Shown: positions 28,089 through 36,602 of the stretch, piece after piece
How the letters are laid out: each line of letters opens with the position of its first letter
Position numbering within the stretch: position 1 is the stretch's first letter
Origin: Planococcus sp. APC 4015
Lineage (GTDB): Bacteria > Actinomycetota > Actinomycetes > Actinomycetales > Microbacteriaceae
Reading direction: 5' to 3'
Assembly: GCA_030407505.1 (NCBI GenBank)
Contig: JASDDH010000002.1
Location: 124,001-188,000 of the forward strand
DNA length: 64,000 nt
Notes under the pieces: generated by a model
The model's database searches: none
Seen by the model: the letters and a program-made list of their open reading frames with translations, nothing else
What the model was told of the DNA's origin: nothing
Program-made: the position numbers and the translations under genes

Positions 28089-28379
28089 TCAGCCGATCTT
28101 GAGACGCACGCGCTCCCTCTCGTCGTGAGCGAGGCGAGACCGCGACAGCAGCACGAGAGCGGACCACGTGACGATCACGGGCACGACGACGGCCGCGAGC
28201 CAGGGCCACGGCGAATCGATCCCGATTCCGCTCCAGGTCAGGATCGTCCACGCGAGTCCGGCGGATGCCGCTCCGAGGAGCGGTGCCACGGCGACCCCGC
28301 GGGTCGCGCGGTGGGCGACGAGGTAGTGCAGCGCGATGCCGATCGCCGTGCCGACGATGAGGCCGAGGAGGATCTGCAC
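28089..28379 (-). CDS. Small three-helix membrane protein of unknown function
   Basis: A 96-residue protein with three hydrophobic segments (ILLGLIVGTAIGIALHYLV; PLLGAASAGLAWTILTW; WLAAVVVPVIVTWSALVLL) and a charged C-terminal end (RSRLAHDERERVRLKIG). No family recognised. GTG 28379 lies 5 nt after the DUF3107 stop, so it is probably the second gene of that transcript. Convergent with the ferritin-like gene, 15 bases apart. Confidence 0.7.
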   Translation of the reverse strand: MQILLGLIVGTAIGIALHYLVAHRATRGVAVAPLLGAASAGLAWTILTWSGIGIDSPWPWLAAVVVPVIVTWSALVLLSRSRLAHDERERVRLKIG

Positions 28380-28384
28380 GGTGG

Positions 28385-28609
28385 TCAGGCGACGAAGCCG
28401 ACGCGCCGCGACTCCTCGGTGCCGATCTCGACGTAGGCGATGCCCGCGGTCGGCACGATGTAGGAGTTGCCCTTCGAGTCGGCGAGGGTGACGTGCGTCG
28501 CGGCCGCATCGAGGGCGGCCGCGACCGCCTTCTTGACGTCGGCGGCGGCCTCGTTGGTGTCGAAGCTGAGCTCGCGGCCGGTGTTCGCGATGCCGATGCG
28601 GATCTCCAC
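28385..28609 (-). CDS. DUF3107 family protein
   Basis: A 74-residue protein of the actinobacterial DUF3107 family: MEIRIGIANTGRELSFDTNE, a central helix with Ala repeats, then VTLADSKGNSYIVPTAGIAY and the C-terminal VGFVA. Function unknown to me; it is regularly found beside the ferritin-like protein and DEAD-box helicase. GTG 28609 has an excellent AGGAGG 8 nt upstream on the minus strand. Confidence 0.92.
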   Translation of the reverse strand: MEIRIGIANTGRELSFDTNEAAADVKKAVAAALDAAATHVTLADSKGNSYIVPTAGIAYVEIGTEESRRVGFVA

Positions 28610-28731
28610 GTGAATGACCTCCTGCGTGCCGGGGCCCGTCCCCGACGCATGGCAACTCTACGACACGCCCACACGGTGCCAGGCGGCCCCGCGCACGCTC
28701 TCGGCGAACGTCGGATGTCGGGCCCGCGCGC

Positions 28732-28737
28732 TAGCGT
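28732..28737 (+). promoter_or_regulatory. Leaderless -10 box of the AdnA-like gene
   Basis: TAGCGT, 7 nt before ATG 28745. The CGGAGAC in between is purine-rich but abuts the start codon. Confidence 0.5.
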
Positions 28738-28744
28738 CGGAGAC

Positions 28745-31700
28745 ATGACACCGCCCGACGCCGCTGCGCTCGACGCGCTCCAGTCCTCGGTGATCGGCCT
28801 CCACGCAGACGCCTCGGGAGTCGTGGCGGGCATGCCGGGAAGCGGCAAGACGACCACGTTGGTGCGGCGGGTCGCCGCCCTCGTCGAGGCGGGTCTGGAC
28901 CCCGACTCCGTCCTCGTGCTCACGCCGTCGCGCCAGACGGCGACCGCGCTGCGCGACCGGCTGGCGATCGCGGTCGGGCGTGCGACATCCGGTCCGCTCG
29001 CGCGTTCCGTCGCGTCGTTCGCCTTCCAGCTGGTGCGGGCCGCGGCCGTCGCCGCCGAAGCCGAGCCGCCCCAGCTGCTCACGGGCGGCGACGAGGACCA
29101 GCTGATCCACGATCTGCTCGAGGGCGACGCCGAAGACGAGGCGTCCGGCGAGTCCCGCTGGCCCGACTGGCTGAGCGCCGAGACCCGCGGCACGACCGGG
29201 TTCCGAACCGAGGTGCGCACGTTCCTCGCGGAGTGCACGACGCTGGGCATCGAGCCGGCGCGGCTCCGCTCGCTCGGTGAACGGCACGCGCTGCCGGTGT
29301 GGACCTCGCTGTCATCGTTCATGGCCGAGTACCTCGCGGTGCGCGCCGACATGCGCGGCGCCCACCGCGATGCGGCGGGACTGGTCCGAGAAGCGGTCGG
29401 AATCGTGCGCACCGCGCCGACAGGCTGGCCCGCGATCGACCGCCTGCGCGTGATCCTCGTCGACGACGCCCAGGAGCTCACCCTCGGCGGTGTCGAGCTG
29501 CTCGAGGCGGCGCGGGCGCGGGGCGTCGCCGTGCTCGGGTTCGGGGATCCCGATGTCGGCTCGGGTGCGTTCCGGGGTGCGACGCCCGAGAACTTCGCCC
29601 GTCTCGCGGCGAGCATGGGCACCGTGTCGGTGCTCGGTGCGGCGCACCGCGGCACGGCCTGGCAGGGCGAGCTCGTACGGCAGGTGACGCAGCGCATCGG
29701 CGCGGTCGGGGTCGTCGCCCATCGTGGTCCCGGGTCGGGGGCCGAGCCCGATGCCTCGGTGCGCGCGCTGACGCTGCGCTCGCCGGCTGAGGAGTACGAC
29801 GCTATCGCCCGCCTGCTGCGCGAGCGGCACGTGCACGACGGCGTCCCCTGGGGAGGCTGCGCGGTCATCGCGCACGACACCCGACAGGTCGCGGCGCTCG
29901 AGGCCGAGCTGTCTGCACGCGACGTGCCCGCCCGTTCGAGCGGCCCCGGCCGCGCGCTCGGTGTGCACCGCGCCGTACGCGATCTGCTGCGTCTGGTCGA
30001 CCTGTCGACAGCCGACGACTGGACCGCCGATGACGTGTCCACGGCCCTGCTCGGGGTCTACGGACGCCTGGACCCGATCGAGCTGCGCCGCCTGATCTCC
30101 ACGCTCCGGCACGTCGAGCTCGCCGCGGGCGGAGATCGCCCGGGCAGAGAGCTGCTGCTGTCGGCGATGCGGCAGCCGCTCGAGTTCGACCTGCTCGACA
30201 CCCGCGAGGCCCGTCGCGGGGCGGCCCTCGCGCGCACCCTCACCGAGCTGCGGTCGGGCTTCGATCGCGGCGCGACGGCGCACGAGCTGCTGTGGACCGC
30301 GTGGGACCGCAGCAAGCTGGAGCGCGCGTGGAGCGAGCTCGCACGCGGGCACGGGCCCCTCGCCGAGCAGGCGAACCGCGACCTCGACGCCGTCGTCGGT
30401 GTGTTCCAGGCCGCCAAGCGCTTCGTCGAGCGATCGCTCGACGCCGATCCGCGCGTGTTCGTGCGCAGCATCCTCGACAGCGATGTCGCCGAAGACCGTC
30501 TCGACGCGCCCACCCGCGACGACGCCGTGCGCATCCTCACCCCCGCCGGATCCCTGGGGCTCGAGTTCGACACGGTCGTGATCGCGGGGATGCAGGAGGG
30601 CGTGTGGCCGAACACGCGTCTGCGCGGCAGTCTGCTCGACACGTGGCGCCTCGCCGACACCGCGACCCGCGCCGACGGTGACACCGCGGGCACCCTCGAC
30701 AGACGGCGCGCCGCGATGCACGACGAGCTGAGACTGCTCGCACGTGCGCTGTCCCGCGCGACCGAGCGCGTCGTGGTCACGGCTGTCGACGACGACGACA
30801 CGGGGCCGAGCGTGTTCTTCGAGTTCCTGCCCGATCCCGAGCCCCATCAGGTCGAACACCCGCTGTCGCTGCGCGGCCTCGTCGCCCGCAACCGACGTTC
30901 GCTCACGACCGCCCGGTCCTCCGACGCCCCTGCCTCCGCCCACGTTGCGGGACAGCTCGCCCTCCTCGCCGGCGCCGGTGTCGCGGGTGCGCATCCGCGC
31001 GAATGGTACGGCGTGGCTCCGGTGACCTCCCGAGGTCCACTGCGCGATCTGGCTCGCGAAGACGTGCGCGTCTCGCCCTCGCGGCTGCACACGCTCGAAG
31101 AATGCGAGCTCAATTGGGTGATCGGCGATCTCGGCGGCGACCCGGGAGGCGCGACGGCGGGGCTCGGCACGATCATCCACGCGGCGCTCGAACATGCGAC
31201 CGGCACCGACGAAGCGGCGCTGTGGGAGCAGGTCGAGGCGCGGTGGGGCGAGCTCTCGTTCGAGGCGGAATGGCGGGCCCGCGCCGAGCAGACCCGGGCG
31301 CGAGACCTCGTGCGGCGCCTGCACCTCTATCTGCGTCGATTCGAGGATGCCGGCGGTACGCTCATCGGCGCCGAACCGCACTTCGAAGTGGCGATCCCCC
31401 TCGAGGACGCCGAGGCGTTCGAGCACGGCGCGATCCTGTCGGGCTACATCGACCGGGTCGAGCTCACCCCCGAGGGCACCGTCGTGATCCTCGACCTCAA
31501 GACCGGCAAGCGCGAGCCCCAGACCGACGCGAAGGTCGTCGACAACCCGCAGCTGGGGGCTTACCAGCTCGCGTTCGAGTCCGGTGCGATCCCGGCGGCC
31601 GTCGGCCTCCCGCCCGGCGGCGCGAAGCTGCTCGTGCTGCGCCCCTCGGCGACGAAGTCCGACTACGCGACGCCCTGGCAGCCGCCGCTGGACGACGACA

Positions 31701-31849
31701 GACGCGAGGCGTTCTACACCCGCCTCCGGGGTGCTGTCGCCGCGATGCGCGGCACCTCGTTCACGGCGCCCTACGAAGAGCACTGCCGCGACGACCACTC
31801 GTACGGCCTGTGCCGCATCCACACGATCAGCGCGGTGAGCGCGTCATGA
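28745..31849 (+). CDS. adnA: AdnA-like motor-nuclease subunit (UvrD-like helicase plus RecB-family nuclease)
   Basis: First subunit of a predicted AdnAB double-strand-break resection complex, 1034 residues. The N-terminal SF1A motor has Walker A GMPGSGKTT near residue 30, a Walker B variant LVDDAQEL (DDAQ instead of DExQ), LGLEFDTVVIAGMQEGVWPN and a motif VI-like ALSRATERVVV. The C-terminal ~230 residues form a PD-(D/E)xK nuclease: GTIIHAALEHAT, LSGYIDRVELTPEG, VVILDLKTGKRE and NPQLGAYQLAFE. Three cysteines flank the nuclease (ECEL, HCRDD, LCRIH), perhaps remnants of an Fe-S site. The stop overlaps adnB (ATGA). The A/B assignment follows order, length and the mycobacterial locus. Confidence 0.9.
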   Translation: MTPPDAAALDALQSSVIGLHADASGVVAGMPGSGKTTTLVRRVAALVEAGLDPDSVLVLTPSRQTATALRDRLAIAVGRATSGPLARSVASFAFQLVRAAAVAAEAEPPQLLTGGDEDQLIHDLLEGDAEDEASGESRWPDWLSAETRGTTGFRTEVRTFLAECTTLGIEPARLRSLGERHALPVWTSLSSFMAEYLAVRADMRGAHRDAAGLVREAVGIVRTAPTGWPAIDRLRVILVDDAQELTLGGVELLEAARARGVAVLGFGDPDVGSGAFRGATPENFARLAASMGTVSVLGAAHRGTAWQGELVRQVTQRIGAVGVVAHRGPGSGAEPDASVRALTLRSPAEEYDAIARLLRERHVHDGVPWGGCAVIAHDTRQVAALEAELSARDVPARSSGPGRALGVHRAVRDLLRLVDLSTADDWTADDVSTALLGVYGRLDPIELRRLISTLRHVELAAGGDRPGRELLLSAMRQPLEFDLLDTREARRGAALARTLTELRSGFDRGATAHELLWTAWDRSKLERAWSELARGHGPLAEQANRDLDAVVGVFQAAKRFVERSLDADPRVFVRSILDSDVAEDRLDAPTRDDAVRILTPAGSLGLEFDTVVIAGMQEGVWPNTRLRGSLLDTWRLADTATRADGDTAGTLDRRRAAMHDELRLLARALSRATERVVVTAVDDDDTGPSVFFEFLPDPEPHQVEHPLSLRGLVARNRRSLTTARSSDAPASAHVAGQLALLAGAGVAGAHPREWYGVAPVTSRGPLRDLAREDVRVSPSRLHTLEECELNWVIGDLGGDPGGATAGLGTIIHAALEHATGTDEAALWEQVEARWGELSFEAEWRARAEQTRARDLVRRLHLYLRRFEDAGGTLIGAEPHFEVAIPLEDAEAFEHGAILSGYIDRVELTPEGTVVILDLKTGKREPQTDAKVVDNPQLGAYQLAFESGAIPAAVGLPPGGAKLLVLRPSATKSDYATPWQPPLDDDRREAFYTRLRGAVAAMRGTSFTAPYEEHCRDDHSYGLCRIHTISAVSAS

Positions 31850-34800
31850 CCGCACCCCGTCTTTCGGCGCGCGCGATCGCCGCCGCGCTCGGTCAGTTCG
31901 CTCCCACCGACGAGCAGGTCGCGGTCATCGAGGCGCCTCTGGCCCCCGCACTCGTGGTCGCCGGCGCGGGAAGCGGCAAGACCGAGACGATGGCCGCACG
32001 GGTCGTGTGGCTCGTGGCCAACCGCCTCGTGCGTCGGGACGAGGTGCTCGGCCTGACCTTCACCCGCAAGGCGGCCGGCGAGCTCGCCGAGCGCATCCAG
32101 AGGCGCTTGACGCGCCTGGCGGAGTTCGAGCGGTGCGGACTGCTGTCGATGATCCCGTACCTGCACGAGACCGGGCGTCTCGACGTGTTCGGCGAGCTCG
32201 AGCGCGCGGGCGGCGACGGCGCGCGGTCGACCCGCGACCGCGCTGCAGCCCTCGACGCGCTCGCGCAGACCACGGGCGCGACAGCCGAGGCGGTCGACGA
32301 CGATGCGCTGCTGCACCGCCCCACGGTGGCCACGTACAACAGCTTCGCCGACCAGATCGTTCGCGAGCACGCCGTGCGCATCGGCCGAGACGCCGAAGCG
32401 GCGATCCTGTCGGAGTCCGCGGCCTGGCTTCTCATGCGACGAGTCGTCTTCGCATCCGACGACCTCCGCCTCGAGCAGCGCGGCGAGGCCGTTCGCAGCA
32501 TCGTCGACGCGGCTCTGCGCATCGCCCGCGACGGCGTCGACAACCGCATCGACCTCGACGAGCTCGCGGCGTTCCCCGAGGCGTTCCGCACGGTGCTCGA
32601 TCGTCCGTCGACGAACGCCCGCACGACCGTGTACGCCGACGTGGTCGAGGCGAACGAGAAGGTGTCGGCGCTCGCCCTGCTCGCCGATCTCGCGCGGGCG
32701 TACGACGCTGAGAAGCGCCGCATCGGGGTCATCGACTTCTCGGATCAGGTCTCGGGCGCGCTCGACGTCGTGGCCGGCCACGAGGTGGTCGCAGGCGAGC
32801 TGCGCGACCGCTTCAGAGTGGTGCTGCTCGACGAGTACCAGGACACCTCCGTGGTGCAGACCGAGCTGCTGGCCGCGCTCTTCGGCGGCACGGCCGTCAT
32901 GGCGGTCGGCGACCCGCATCAGGCGATCTACGGCTGGCGCGGGGCCAGCGCAGGAAACCTCGGCGGTTTCGCCGACGCGTTCTCACCGACGGGCGGCTGC
33001 GCGCAGTTCTCCCTGCTGACCAGCTGGCGCAACAGCGCGTCGGTACTCACGGCGGCCAACGCCGTCCTGGCGCCGCTGGCGCGCTCCGCGACGGTCGCCG
33101 TCGAAGAGCTCCGTGCGCGTGCCGCCGCGCCCACGGGCGAGGTCGACCTCGCGTTCGACCTCGATCTCGACACCGAGGCCGACCGCGTCGCGGCATGGTT
33201 CGGCGCCGTCCGCGCCCGACGCTCCGCCGCGGGTCGGTCGACGACCGGCGCGATCCTGTTCCGCAGCAAGAAGCACATGGTGCGGTTCGGCGATGCCCTC
33301 GGGCGGCGCGGCATCCCGCATCGCATCCTCGGTCTCGGCGGCCTGCTGTCCACGCCCGAGGTGGTCGACGTGATCTCGGCGCTGAGGGTCATCAGCGACC
33401 CGAGCGCGGGGTCATCCCTGATCCGTCTGCTGGCGGGGCCGCGGTGGGCGGTCGGGCTTCCCGATCTGCGTGAGCTGGCGACCCTTTCTCGGCGCATCGC
33501 CCGGCATGACGCGGCTCTCAAGCCTCTCGCCCCCGAGGTCGTCGAGCGCATCCGGGCGAGTGCCGGTGACGACGGAGGCTCTCTCGTCGACGCGCTCGAC
33601 TTCGTGCTGCGGCATCCGCACGATCACGGCTGGCTCGAGGGCTTCACCTCCGACGCCCGAGATCGGCTGCGCGACGCCGGGGCCGTCTTCGCGGGCCTGC
33701 GCCAGGCGATCGGGATGCCGGTGCCCGAGCTCGTGCGCCTCGTCGAGCTCGAATTGCGGCTCGATGTCGAGCTCGCCGCGAACGAGGCGCGGGGCCCGGC
33801 GCGCATCGCGTCGGCGCAGCTGCGCGCGTTCGTGGACGAGCTGCACGCGTTCCTCGCCGCCGATGAGACCGGCTCGCTGTCGAGCCTGCTCGCCTGGCTC
33901 GACCACGCCGAGCAGCTCGACGAGTTCGCCCCGCGCACCGAGCCTCCCGAAGACGATGTCGTCCAACTCCTCACCATCCACGGGTCCAAGGGCCTCGAGT
34001 GGGATGCCGTCGCCGTCGTGCGCCTCGTGAAGGACGAGCTGCCGAGCGCTCCGCGCGACACGAAGGGGTGGCTGGGCTTCGGTGTGCTGCCGTACGCCTT
34101 CCGCGGCGACGCGCGCTGGCTTCCCGAACTCGCCTGGCGGGGCGCGCAGACCCAGCAGGATCTCAAGGCGGCCATCGAGGAGTTCGTCGCGGCCAACCGG
34201 GCCCGGCAGCTCGAAGAGGACCGACGTCTCGCGTACGTTGCCGTGACCCGCGCCCGCGACCATCTCCTGCTCACCGGCGCGAGCTGGTCGGGTACGAAGA
34301 AGCCGCGTGAATGCAGTCCGTTCTATCTCGAGATCGCCGACGCCCTGGGCGTCGAGCGTCCCGACGGTCAGGCGGGCGACGACCCGTACCAGGGCGAGCG
34401 ACGCCTGCTCCAGTGGCCCATCGATCCGCTCGGGGCCCGCCGCGACGCGGTCATGGCGGCGGCGGCGTCGGTCGAGAAGGCGCTCGACGAGCCGCCCGCG
34501 CGTCCCGATGACGACGTGGCACTGCTGCTGGCCGAACGGGAAGCACGGCGCTCGGGACCCACCCATGCGGCGCCGACCCGCATCGCGGCATCCCGATACA
34601 AGGACTTCGTCGCGGACTACGACGGCACGGTCGCGCGTCTGTCCAGGCCGCTGCCCGAACGACCGTTCCGCCAGACCCGGCTCGGCACCCTCTTCCACGC
34701 GTGGGTCGAGCAGCGCTCCGGCCGGGTCGGCATCGGGGGATCCCTCGACGACGCGCTGTGGGAGCTCGACGACGACGAGCCGAACAGCGAGGCCTCGCTC

Positions 34801-35157
34801 GAGGATTCCGCGGCCCTGGCCGAGCTTCGCATGCGGTTCCTCGCCTCGGAGTGGGCTCAGCTCGCGCCGATCGAGGTCGAGACCGAGATCGACTTCACCG
34901 CCGACGACCTCGACGGCACGCCGCACGTCGTGATCTGCAAGCTCGACGCCGTCTACCGTCGCGAGGACCGTGGCGGTCGCATCGAGATCGTCGACTGGAA
35001 GACCGGCGCCGCCCCTCGCACGGCGGCCGAGCGGGAGGAGCGGATGCTGCAGCTCGAGCTCTACCGCCGCGCGTACCACGCCAAGCACGGGATCGCGCTC
35101 GATCAGATCGACGTCGCGCTCTACTACGTCGCGGAAGACCTCATCCTCCGGGGATGA
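31846..35157 (+). CDS. adnB: AdnB-like motor-nuclease subunit
   Basis: Second subunit of the predicted AdnAB complex, 1103 residues, close to the mycobacterial length. The motor is canonical: Walker A AGAGSGKTETM, LTFTRKAAGELAERI (Ia), LLDEYQDTSVVQ (II), VGDPHQAIYGWRGA (III), IHGSKGLEWDAVAVV (V) and VAVTRARDHLLLTG (VI), so it is probably the leading ATPase. The nuclease is at the C-terminus: GTLFHAWVEQR, CKLDAVYRREDRGG, IEIVDWKTGAAP and QLELYRRAY. Start ATG 31846 overlaps adnA by 4 nt. Resects DNA ends for recombination in mycobacteria; no recBCD or addAB gene is seen here. Confidence 0.93.
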   Translation: MTAPRLSARAIAAALGQFAPTDEQVAVIEAPLAPALVVAGAGSGKTETMAARVVWLVANRLVRRDEVLGLTFTRKAAGELAERIQRRLTRLAEFERCGLLSMIPYLHETGRLDVFGELERAGGDGARSTRDRAAALDALAQTTGATAEAVDDDALLHRPTVATYNSFADQIVREHAVRIGRDAEAAILSESAAWLLMRRVVFASDDLRLEQRGEAVRSIVDAALRIARDGVDNRIDLDELAAFPEAFRTVLDRPSTNARTTVYADVVEANEKVSALALLADLARAYDAEKRRIGVIDFSDQVSGALDVVAGHEVVAGELRDRFRVVLLDEYQDTSVVQTELLAALFGGTAVMAVGDPHQAIYGWRGASAGNLGGFADAFSPTGGCAQFSLLTSWRNSASVLTAANAVLAPLARSATVAVEELRARAAAPTGEVDLAFDLDLDTEADRVAAWFGAVRARRSAAGRSTTGAILFRSKKHMVRFGDALGRRGIPHRILGLGGLLSTPEVVDVISALRVISDPSAGSSLIRLLAGPRWAVGLPDLRELATLSRRIARHDAALKPLAPEVVERIRASAGDDGGSLVDALDFVLRHPHDHGWLEGFTSDARDRLRDAGAVFAGLRQAIGMPVPELVRLVELELRLDVELAANEARGPARIASAQLRAFVDELHAFLAADETGSLSSLLAWLDHAEQLDEFAPRTEPPEDDVVQLLTIHGSKGLEWDAVAVVRLVKDELPSAPRDTKGWLGFGVLPYAFRGDARWLPELAWRGAQTQQDLKAAIEEFVAANRARQLEEDRRLAYVAVTRARDHLLLTGASWSGTKKPRECSPFYLEIADALGVERPDGQAGDDPYQGERRLLQWPIDPLGARRDAVMAAAASVEKALDEPPARPDDDVALLLAEREARRSGPTHAAPTRIAASRYKDFVADYDGTVARLSRPLPERPFRQTRLGTLFHAWVEQRSGRVGIGGSLDDALWELDDDEPNSEASLEDSAALAELRMRFLASEWAQLAPIEVETEIDFTADDLDGTPHVVICKLDAVYRREDRGGRIEIVDWKTGAAPRTAAEREERMLQLELYRRAYHAKHGIALDQIDVALYYVAEDLILRG

Positions 35158-35166
35158 GCGTCGCGA

Positions 35167-36486
35167 TCAGTCAGTGAGCCACCGGCGCAGCGCGGCATCG
35201 GACGCGCGCTCGGCATCGGCCGCGGCATCCCCATCGCGATCGTCGTTCTTCGCCGTCGCGGGCGCGTCGTCGTCGGCCTTCGGCAGGTCGATCGGCGCCG
35301 TCGACACGTCGTCCACGTCCCATGCGCGCCCGTCAGCCGGCGACGACGTCGCGGTCTGATCGGCATCCAGCGTGAACGCGTCGTCGTCGGAACCCGCACC
35401 CGACGGGTCGGCGTCCTCGGCGTCGCGCAGCCACTGCGACAGCTCTTCGGGGTCGTAGGCGTCTGTCTGCATCGACGTGTCGACCGACGCGGTCGCCGGT
35501 GCGCCGGGCATCCGTTCGAGGAGGGCGATCGCCTCGTCGACGTCGAGTGCGGCATCCGTCACGAGATCGTCGTCGGCGACACCGGCCGCGAGCGAGGTGA
35601 GGAGGGCGGTGGCGTCGTCGACGACGCCGGCATCGCCGCTCTCGTGGCCGTGGATGAGCCACTTCGCGAATTCGAGCTCGGCGTAGAGCCGGGCCCGCTC
35701 GCGCGCGCGGCCGTCGGGGGCCCGGTCGCTGTGGGCCACATACGAGGTGTAGACGTCGTCGGCCGCGTTCGGTGCGGATGCAAGCCACTGCAGGTCGGTG
35801 GCAGGGTCGCCCACCGACAGCCCGTGCCATTCGAGAAGTCCGGTGACCGTGGGCGCGTCGTCGTCGTCTTCGAAGAGGAACGAGGCGGCGCCCGCTCCGC
35901 CCAGCACGACGGCGGACTCGAAGTGCCAGAGCGCGTCGGATCGCAGGGCCCGGCGCCAGCGGTCGGCCAGGACCGGCGGCAGCACGCGGGTCGCCTCGGC
36001 GCGGCCGATGAGGCGCTCGACGTCGTCACGCACCTGCGACGGCGTGCGCACGGGCAGTCCTTCGGTGCGCACCACCGACAGGGGCAGCGAGTGGAGTGCC
36101 GCGAGAGCGGCCCCGAGCGATGTGGCAGCGCCGCGTCCGGCCGGCAGGTGGGCGGGGTCCACCCGATATCCCGGCAGGTGGTCGACTACGACCGCGCGCT
36201 CGCCGCCCAGTCCCGTCTCGCCGAGGAGTTCGGGAGCGCGGAACGGCAGGAGGCTCCGGACGCCGGGCGTGAGGGCGCGGAGCGCCCGCGCCTCGGCGGC
36301 GAGCTCTGTCGCGGCTGAGGCGTCCGCCGGCACGCGCACGACGACGCGGCGCCCGTCGTCGAGTTCGACGACCGCGGAGTCGTAGCGTCCGGCCGCGTTC
36401 TCGGTGAGCGCAGCGACCCCGACGACGCCGACCCGGGGCAGAGCCGCCGAGACGGACGCGGCTAGAGTGAGGGGTGAGCGTGCCAT
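35167..36486 (-). CDS. Aminoglycoside-phosphotransferase-fold protein with degenerate catalytic motif
   Basis: A 439-residue protein. Residues 1-300 follow the APH/choline-kinase fold: nucleotide-loop region, AVVDHLPGYRVDPAHLP-type hinge and VGDPATDLQWLA, matching the GDPxxDL metal-binding region. The Brenner motif HxDxxxxN that carries the catalytic base is replaced by WHFESAVVLGGAG, and the usual Asp before GDP is replaced (LEWHGLSVGDP), so catalysis is doubtful. The last ~120 residues are a very acidic, disordered tail (EDADPSGAGSDDDAF). ATG 36486 sits 6 nt from a minus-strand TACCCT. Convergent with adnB (9-base gap), divergent from nudC. Confidence 0.8.
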   Translation of the reverse strand: MARSPLTLAASVSAALPRVGVVGVAALTENAAGRYDSAVVELDDGRRVVVRVPADASAATELAAEARALRALTPGVRSLLPFRAPELLGETGLGGERAVVVDHLPGYRVDPAHLPAGRGAATSLGAALAALHSLPLSVVRTEGLPVRTPSQVRDDVERLIGRAEATRVLPPVLADRWRRALRSDALWHFESAVVLGGAGAASFLFEDDDDAPTVTGLLEWHGLSVGDPATDLQWLASAPNAADDVYTSYVAHSDRAPDGRARERARLYAELEFAKWLIHGHESGDAGVVDDATALLTSLAAGVADDDLVTDAALDVDEAIALLERMPGAPATASVDTSMQTDAYDPEELSQWLRDAEDADPSGAGSDDDAFTLDADQTATSSPADGRAWDVDDVSTAPIDLPKADDDAPATAKNDDRDGDAAADAERASDAALRRWLTD

Positions 36487-36492
36487 GTGCTC

Positions 36493-36498
36493 AGGGTA
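36493..36498 (-). promoter_or_regulatory. Leaderless -10 box of the phosphotransferase-fold gene
   Basis: Minus-strand TACCCT, 6 nt before ATG 36486. On the plus strand TAGAGT at 36463-36468, inside this gene, is 5 nt from a GTG at 36474 and may be the nudC promoter. Confidence 0.5.
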
Positions 36499-36602
36499 GG
36501 TCGGGTGCGCGGGTGCGCTCCTGCGCCACGCCCGATGGGCGGCGAGCCGGGGTCGCCGGCATCGTGCCGGAGCCGTGCCCCATCGATGCAGAGAGGTCGG
36601 GC

